A stretch of DNA of 64,000 nt. It comes from UBA5070 sp035913415 (GTDB lineage Bacteria; Fibrobacterota; Fibrobacteria; UBA5070). Position numbers and translations under genes: made by a program. Location: NCBI GenBank assembly GCA_035913415.1, contig JAMIIV010000019.1:1-64000 (forward strand), written 5' to 3'. Shown here one piece after another: positions 59,594 to 64,000 of the stretch (position 1 is its first letter; every line of letters starts with the position of its first letter). The notes beneath the pieces are model-generated. The model made no database searches, was not told the DNA's origin, and saw only the letters and a program-made list of their open reading frames with translations.

Positions 59594-59668
59594 GATGCAC
59601 CTCCAGGTTGCCGCTGCAAACTAGAAACGGACGTTGTTGTCCCGCATGGGAAGTGGGACAATTCCGGT

Positions 59669-60871
59669 ATGGCCACCTCCTCCGCGCTGCCACCACTGCT
59701 GTTGGTGGACGACGACCCGGGCATCCTGCATCTGCTCTCCGATTGGGCGACAGACCAGGGCTTCACCCCGACCTGTTGCACCAACGGCCTGCAGGCCCTG
59801 GAGGTCCTGGACGGATGGACTTCGGGCATCGTGCTGGCGGACCTGAACATGCCGGGCATGGACGGTCTGACCCTCTGCCGCACCGTGCGCGGAAGCTCCC
59901 GGGGATGGAGTCCGTATTTCCTGCTCTTGACCGGCGACGAAACCCCATCGCTCATCGAAGACGCCTTTCGCCAAGGTGTGGACGACTTCCTGCGCAAACC
60001 GGTGGGCCGTTCCGAATTCGTCGGGCGCCTGAAGGCCGCGGTCCGCCTCACCCACATGGCCGATGAACTGCGCCGACGGGCCGATCAGGAACTCGAACGT
60101 CGGCTGCACCAGGCCGCCGTCAGCGAATTGCGCGAGGTCGTGTCCACGCTTGCCCACGATCTGCGCACCCCCATCGGAGCCCTGCGCACCTCGGCCGAGA
60201 TGCTCACCTGGCGGGCCAAGGAACTCCCCCCCGAAGTGGTCGTCGGTCTCAAGCGCATCGTCGACATCAGCATCCACCTGGCGGACACGGTGACGGATGT
60301 CGCCGACGCCTTCGTGTGCGAGGAGTCCGATCCCCTCCGCCAGAAATGGACACAATTCGACCTGGCCGCCGAGTGCGTGCGCGCCTGCGAGATGGTCGGC
60401 GGACGCCCCACCAACGCCACCGTGCTCGTCTCCCCCTTGGGCGCCACGGAGGTGACAATTTCCGGCAATCCGCAGGGCGCGAGACGCCTGGCCATCAACC
60501 TGGTGTCCAACGCCCTGCGGGCCACCAGCACCGGAGAGGTCCGGGTCTCGGTCGCCCCCTCCGATGAACCCGGTTTCGTCGTGCTGGAAGTCCAGGACAC
60601 CGGGGGGGGCATCCCCGGCGAGATCCTTCCCCATCTGGGGGAGCCGCTGATGCTTTCGTCGGGCGCAGCGCCACGGCGGCGCGCCGTGCACGGCGCGGGC
60701 CTGGGTCTGGCGATCGTGCGGCGCATCGCCGCGCACCACGGGGGTCGCCTCCTGGTGCAAAGCCGCCCCGGAGTGGGCACCCGGGTGCGGGTGTGGCTGC
60801 GCTCGGATCTTCCCGAACCGTGCCTGGATCGCGACTACGCCCCCCTCGACACGGAACTCGTCGAACCATGA
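59669..60871 (+). CDS. Soluble receiver-histidine kinase hybrid
   Basis: 400 residues, no membrane segment. An N-terminal receiver (LLLVDDDPGILHLLSD, VLADLNMPGMDGLTLC with the phospho-Asp, LRKPVGRSEF) is followed by a coiled linker, HisKA (STLAHDLRTPIGALRTSAEM, His about 163) and HATPase_c (LVSNALRATST, DTGGGIPG, GAGLGLAIVRRI). The receiver-first order suggests phosphorylation by another kinase controls it. It lies 31 bases before a REC-HDOD gene and just ahead of a third kinase. Confidence 0.88.
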   Translation: MATSSALPPLLLVDDDPGILHLLSDWATDQGFTPTCCTNGLQALEVLDGWTSGIVLADLNMPGMDGLTLCRTVRGSSRGWSPYFLLLTGDETPSLIEDAFRQGVDDFLRKPVGRSEFVGRLKAAVRLTHMADELRRRADQELERRLHQAAVSELREVVSTLAHDLRTPIGALRTSAEMLTWRAKELPPEVVVGLKRIVDISIHLADTVTDVADAFVCEESDPLRQKWTQFDLAAECVRACEMVGGRPTNATVLVSPLGATEVTISGNPQGARRLAINLVSNALRATSTGEVRVSVAPSDEPGFVVLEVQDTGGGIPGEILPHLGEPLMLSSGAAPRRRAVHGAGLGLAIVRRIAAHHGGRLLVQSRPGVGTRVRVWLRSDLPEPCLDRDYAPLDTELVEP

Positions 60872-60902
60872 TCCGGCGGGCGCCCCATCAGGACGGCTCG
60901 CC

Positions 60903-62627
60903 ATGAGAACCCTCCTGGTGGTCGACGACCAGGAAATTTTCCGCACCCCCATCGGACAGGCCCTGCGGGCGCGCGGGTTCCAGGTCCTGGAAGCCGCGGA
61001 CGGCCCTTCGGCGTTGCGCCTCGCCTCCGAGCAACGCATCCATCTGGCGCTCATCGACGTACGCATGCCCGAGATGGATGGCATCGACGTGATCCGCGCC
61101 CTCCAACTGCACGCACGCTCCGCTTCGCTGCCGGTGATCCTCATGACCGCGCAGGCCCGCCGCGAGGACATCGACCGTGGTGCAGCTCTGGGGATCCGCG
61201 ATTTTCTCCTCAAGTCGTCCTTCTCCCTGAACGAACTCGTCGACCGCATCGAACGCCGCATCGCCCCGGAGGTTCCGCCCCCCCCACCGCCTCCCACGGC
61301 CCTGGACGTGCTGGAAGCGCTGCCGGAAGCTCCCTACGATCCCCGCTCCCCCGCCGCGCCGTTCGCGCCCCATTCCTCGCGCCCGGCCCACGCCCCAGCC
61401 TCCGACGGCGGCCCGCCATCGGTCTCACCCGCCTCGCATTTCGTGCAGGCCCACAGCGGACTGGTCGAACGCACCAATTCCCTGGCGTTGCCGGATTCCG
61501 TCCTCGAACTCCTGGAGCTGGCCGCCGAGGCCCGGGACGACCGGCGGATCGTCGAGACGATCCGCCGGTCGGTCTCGCTTCAAGAGGCTCTCCAGGAGGC
61601 CTGGGCCTTGTCCGGAGACGAACGCCACACCGGCGCCGCCGCCAACGAGGCCCTGCTCCAGGAACTCGATCCCAGCGAAATGGTCCGCCTGACCGTGGTA
61701 CGAGCCCTCGTGGCGGCCACCACGAGCGAGACGGGCTCCACGTCCTTGGACGAAATCCGCACCCATGGTGTCGCCACGGCGGTCCTGGCCGGGCTGATCG
61801 CGCCAACGGAAGAACGCCTGACGGCCTTCCTGGAAGGCCTGCTCCATGTACTGCCCTCCCTCCTGGGCGTGCATTGCCTGGGGAAGGACTGGGCCGAAGT
61901 CGCCAACCGCACCCGTCGCCAAGGCAAGACCGGGGTCGACGGACTGGCCATGGCCTTCGGCTTTCCCACCGGAGTCTACGCCGACTCGATCCTCACCCGA
62001 CTCGGAGTCCCCGACGCCTTGGCTTCGGTGATCCGCGAGTGGCACAGAGACCGCCACCGCCGCGGCTCGAAGGCCGCGAGCCTGGCCTGCCGTCGTCTGG
62101 ACGCCGCCGCGTCCCTTGCCACCGGTCTGGGATTTCCCTGGTCCGATCTGTCCTGCGTACGCCCCGTCACCTCCGAGGAGATCGGCACCTGGAGCCCGCT
62201 TCTGCGCGAGGAGTCCGCCATCCACGGCGCCCGCCAGGAAATTCTCCATCGCCTGCGGGCCGCGAAGCTCCCCTTGCCCTCGCCGCCCACCTCCCGCACC
62301 TCGGGATGCCTGTACTGGCGGGACGGCCGGTTCCGCGCCCCCGACCCCCTGGAGCTCGCCCTGGGTTGGCACGGCGGACGCACCTTGGCCTCCCCGGAGG
62401 CCATCCTCCTGGCCCCCGACGAGGCCGCCTCCGTCGTCAGCTCGGATCCCTGCTCACCCTGGTGGCCCGATCTCACGGCGTGCGCCCATCCCCTGCTGCT
62501 GGTCCATACGGGTCCCGCGCCCATCCAGGGCGTCAAGGAAGGGGTGCGGTTGCTGCAGGAACCCATCCCTCTGCATGCGTTGCACACCGCCCTCGACCGC
62601 ATGTCCCGCCGCAAACGCCTCGCCTGA
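60903..62627 (+). CDS. Response regulator with HDOD-like output domain
   Basis: 574 residues. The receiver (1-125) has LLVVDDQEIFRTP and phospho-Asp in LALIDVRMPEMDG. A Pro-rich linker (PEVPPPPPPP and onward, about 125-190) precedes a domain of about 200 residues that reads as HDOD: LPDSVLELLELAAEARDDRR, LDPSEMVRLTVVRALVAATT, HGVATAVLAGLIAPTEERLT and VYADSILTRLGVPDALASVI. HDOD proteins lack the HD metal residues and act as signalling scaffolds. The C-terminal 150 residues are a further unassigned region. The match is by pattern; other HD-like domains are possible. Confidence 0.75.
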   Translation: MRTLLVVDDQEIFRTPIGQALRARGFQVLEAADGPSALRLASEQRIHLALIDVRMPEMDGIDVIRALQLHARSASLPVILMTAQARREDIDRGAALGIRDFLLKSSFSLNELVDRIERRIAPEVPPPPPPPTALDVLEALPEAPYDPRSPAAPFAPHSSRPAHAPASDGGPPSVSPASHFVQAHSGLVERTNSLALPDSVLELLELAAEARDDRRIVETIRRSVSLQEALQEAWALSGDERHTGAAANEALLQELDPSEMVRLTVVRALVAATTSETGSTSLDEIRTHGVATAVLAGLIAPTEERLTAFLEGLLHVLPSLLGVHCLGKDWAEVANRTRRQGKTGVDGLAMAFGFPTGVYADSILTRLGVPDALASVIREWHRDRHRRGSKAASLACRRLDAAASLATGLGFPWSDLSCVRPVTSEEIGTWSPLLREESAIHGARQEILHRLRAAKLPLPSPPTSRTSGCLYWRDGRFRAPDPLELALGWHGGRTLASPEAILLAPDEAASVVSSDPCSPWWPDLTACAHPLLLVHTGPAPIQGVKEGVRLLQEPIPLHALHTALDRMSRRKRLA

Positions 62628-62698
62628 GATCAATTTCCCACAAGAGCGGGGCGGGCCATGGGCCATGGTTTCTATTTTGGTCCACTCAAGCCCCACCG

Positions 62699-64000
62699 AT
62701 GACCAAACCACCCAGGCAATCCCGAGGGGCCGCCCACCGGCCCGACCCCGAACTACCCCCGCCGTGCGCGGTGTGGCGATCGGTGAACGGCAGAGCCGGA
62801 TATCACCTGTACGTGGTCCAACCCGGGGTCTTCCTGGCAGCTCCCTGGGGCGACGGCACCATGGAGAGTGTCGAACTGTACGGCCGAGCGCTGGTACGGA
62901 TGATCGAAGATTCGTCGGAGCGCGACGGGGTCCTGGTGCTGGACTACCGCAACGCGGGCCGCATCAGCCCCGAAGGCCGGCGCAACTTCCTCGAGCAGAT
63001 CAAGTCCCTCACCCATCCCCTGGCGGGAGTGATCTTCTTCGGCGTCAAACCCATCCTGCGGGTGCTCCTGCGGCTGGCACGGCGCATGAACAGCTATTCC
63101 TACCCCATGCACGTGCGCGACGACCTCGCCAGCGCGCTCGAACTGGCTCGCCTGCTGCACGACAACCCCCAGGCCAATCCCGATCCTCCGACCCCGCGCC
63201 CGATGCGCTGGCGCAACTACATCCCCCCTTTCCTGTTGCGCCGCCAGGTCGCCGAACTGCGCGACCACATCGCCGAGTTCAACTGGGAGCGCCAGGACTA
63301 CACGAAGTTCCCTGTTCCCCACGACCACCCCTACTACGAGATCTTCGAATTGTGGGGGGCCGTCAAGACCGACATCGAGATGATGGATCGCGAGCGCCGC
63401 CGACACGAAGCCGAGCTGGGCGAGGCACTGCGCCTGTTGCGTGATTCGGAGCATCGCTACCGCGCCGTATTCGAAGCCTCCGGTGCCGCCATGGTGCTGT
63501 TCGGCGAAGACCGGCGCATCCGCATGGCCAACGAAGCCGCCCTGCGCATGAGCGGGCTGCGGCGCGACCAGATGGAAGCCGGGTTCGAATGGACCGCACT
63601 GGTGCATCCGGACGACCTGCCCCGGCTACTGGCCTACCACATGGCTCGCAGCGCCGACTCCAGCCTTCCATCCCAGTACGAGGCACGTTTCCTGGGGGCC
63701 GGTGGCAAGGAGCGCATCGCTTCGGTCACCGTCGAGACCGTGCCGGGTACGAACCTGCGCGTCGCCTCTCTCAACGACCTCACCGAAACGCGCCGGGCCG
63801 AGGCCGAGGTCATGCGCCTGGCCCGCAATCTCGAGCAACGCGTGCGGGAGCGTACCGCCGAACTCGAGGAAACCAACCGCAAGCTCGGGGACGCCCTGCG
63901 CACGCGGGAGGAATTCCTCGCCACCATGAGCCACGAGCTGCGCACCCCGCTGGCCTCCATCCTCAATCTTGCCGAATCGCTGATCGCCGGAGTGTACGGC
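62699..64000 (+). CDS. STAS-PAS-histidine kinase, N-terminal part (truncated by window edge)
   Basis: 434 codons are open from ATG 62699 to the window edge; the catalytic ATPase domain lies beyond. Residues about 35-150 fit an STAS/SpoIIAA-like fold (YHLYVVQPGVFLAAPWGDG, GVLVLDYRNAGRISPEGRRN). A PAS domain follows at about 240-370 (YRAVFEASGAAMVLFGEDRR), then a coiled coil and the H-box TMSHELRTPLASILNLAESL with His about 412. No membrane helix is seen. TATTTTGG ends 18 bases before the ATG. It is the third of a tight signalling group. Confidence 0.82.
   Translation, partial: MTKPPRQSRGAAHRPDPELPPPCAVWRSVNGRAGYHLYVVQPGVFLAAPWGDGTMESVELYGRALVRMIEDSSERDGVLVLDYRNAGRISPEGRRNFLEQIKSLTHPLAGVIFFGVKPILRVLLRLARRMNSYSYPMHVRDDLASALELARLLHDNPQANPDPPTPRPMRWRNYIPPFLLRRQVAELRDHIAEFNWERQDYTKFPVPHDHPYYEIFELWGAVKTDIEMMDRERRRHEAELGEALRLLRDSEHRYRAVFEASGAAMVLFGEDRRIRMANEAALRMSGLRRDQMEAGFEWTALVHPDDLPRLLAYHMARSADSSLPSQYEARFLGAGGKERIASVTVETVPGTNLRVASLNDLTETRRAEAEVMRLARNLEQRVRERTAELEETNRKLGDALRTREEFLATMSHELRTPLASILNLAESLIAGVYG

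Overview
The window is GC-rich, densely packed bacterial chromosome: about 55 protein genes, two of them cut by the window edges. No RNA gene, insertion sequence, prophage or CRISPR array was recognised. The gene content fits a Gram-negative bacterium: lipoproteins, exported beta-barrel-like proteins, sigma-54 regulation, a two-gene glycine decarboxylase P-protein, a DUF4301 gene, and a -10 element of the form TAnnTTT(G/C) like that of Bacteroidota. I read this as a member of the FCB group, possibly Fibrobacterota. That is an inference; MglA/roadblock genes and the abundance of two-component proteins would also fit Myxococcota-like lineages.

Layout. 1-1703 (minus): a substrate-binding lipoprotein and the start of a membrane sensor. 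1837-6623 (plus): HU-family protein, smpB, a cell-wall amidase, a DUF1015 protein, a flippase-like membrane protein and rpsT. 6666-17409 (plus): one long run with many 4-bp overlaps, holding an NtrC-type regulator, a membrane TPR/zinc-ribbon protein, a DUF4388 protein, a proline-rich protein, three roadblock-like proteins, an MglA-type GTPase with a very long proline-rich tail, and priA. 17507-21116: a small FHA gene divergent from a complete topoisomerase VI operon (B then A). 21435-27258 (minus): gnd, dinB, dtd, an oxidoreductase, an exported SH3-like protein and a Nudix hydrolase.

27412-38623 is mainly signalling: an outer-membrane-type protein and pdxB, a small winged-helix regulator with a possible operator, a CHASE2 adenylate cyclase, a LacI-fold histidine kinase, and two tandem REC-GAF-GGDEF proteins of which the second has lost its GGDEF motif. 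38742-47272: comEC, an unknown gene, a scramblase-like gene, gcvH-gcvPA-gcvPB with a clear terminator, and a DUF4301 gene. 47480-49139: an ammonium transporter with a sigma-54 promoter and its own terminator. 49229-59593: DNA repair and tRNA/rRNA modification (ogt, ligA, queA, an rluB-type gene), panE, a Ppx/GppA-type gene, a cation-diffusion transporter and one GC-poor membrane gene. 59669-64000 (plus): a REC-histidine kinase, a REC-HDOD-like protein and a truncated STAS-PAS-histidine kinase.

The most interesting items are: (1) a TAnnTTT(G/C) box lying 4-11 bases before many start codons, suggesting leaderless or near-leaderless mRNAs; (2) the MglA/roadblock/DUF4388/TPR operon as a possible undescribed spatial-signalling module; (3) topoisomerase VI in a bacterium; (4) the sigma-54 amt promoter; (5) the active/degenerate diguanylate cyclase pair next to a cytoplasmic LacI-fold kinase.
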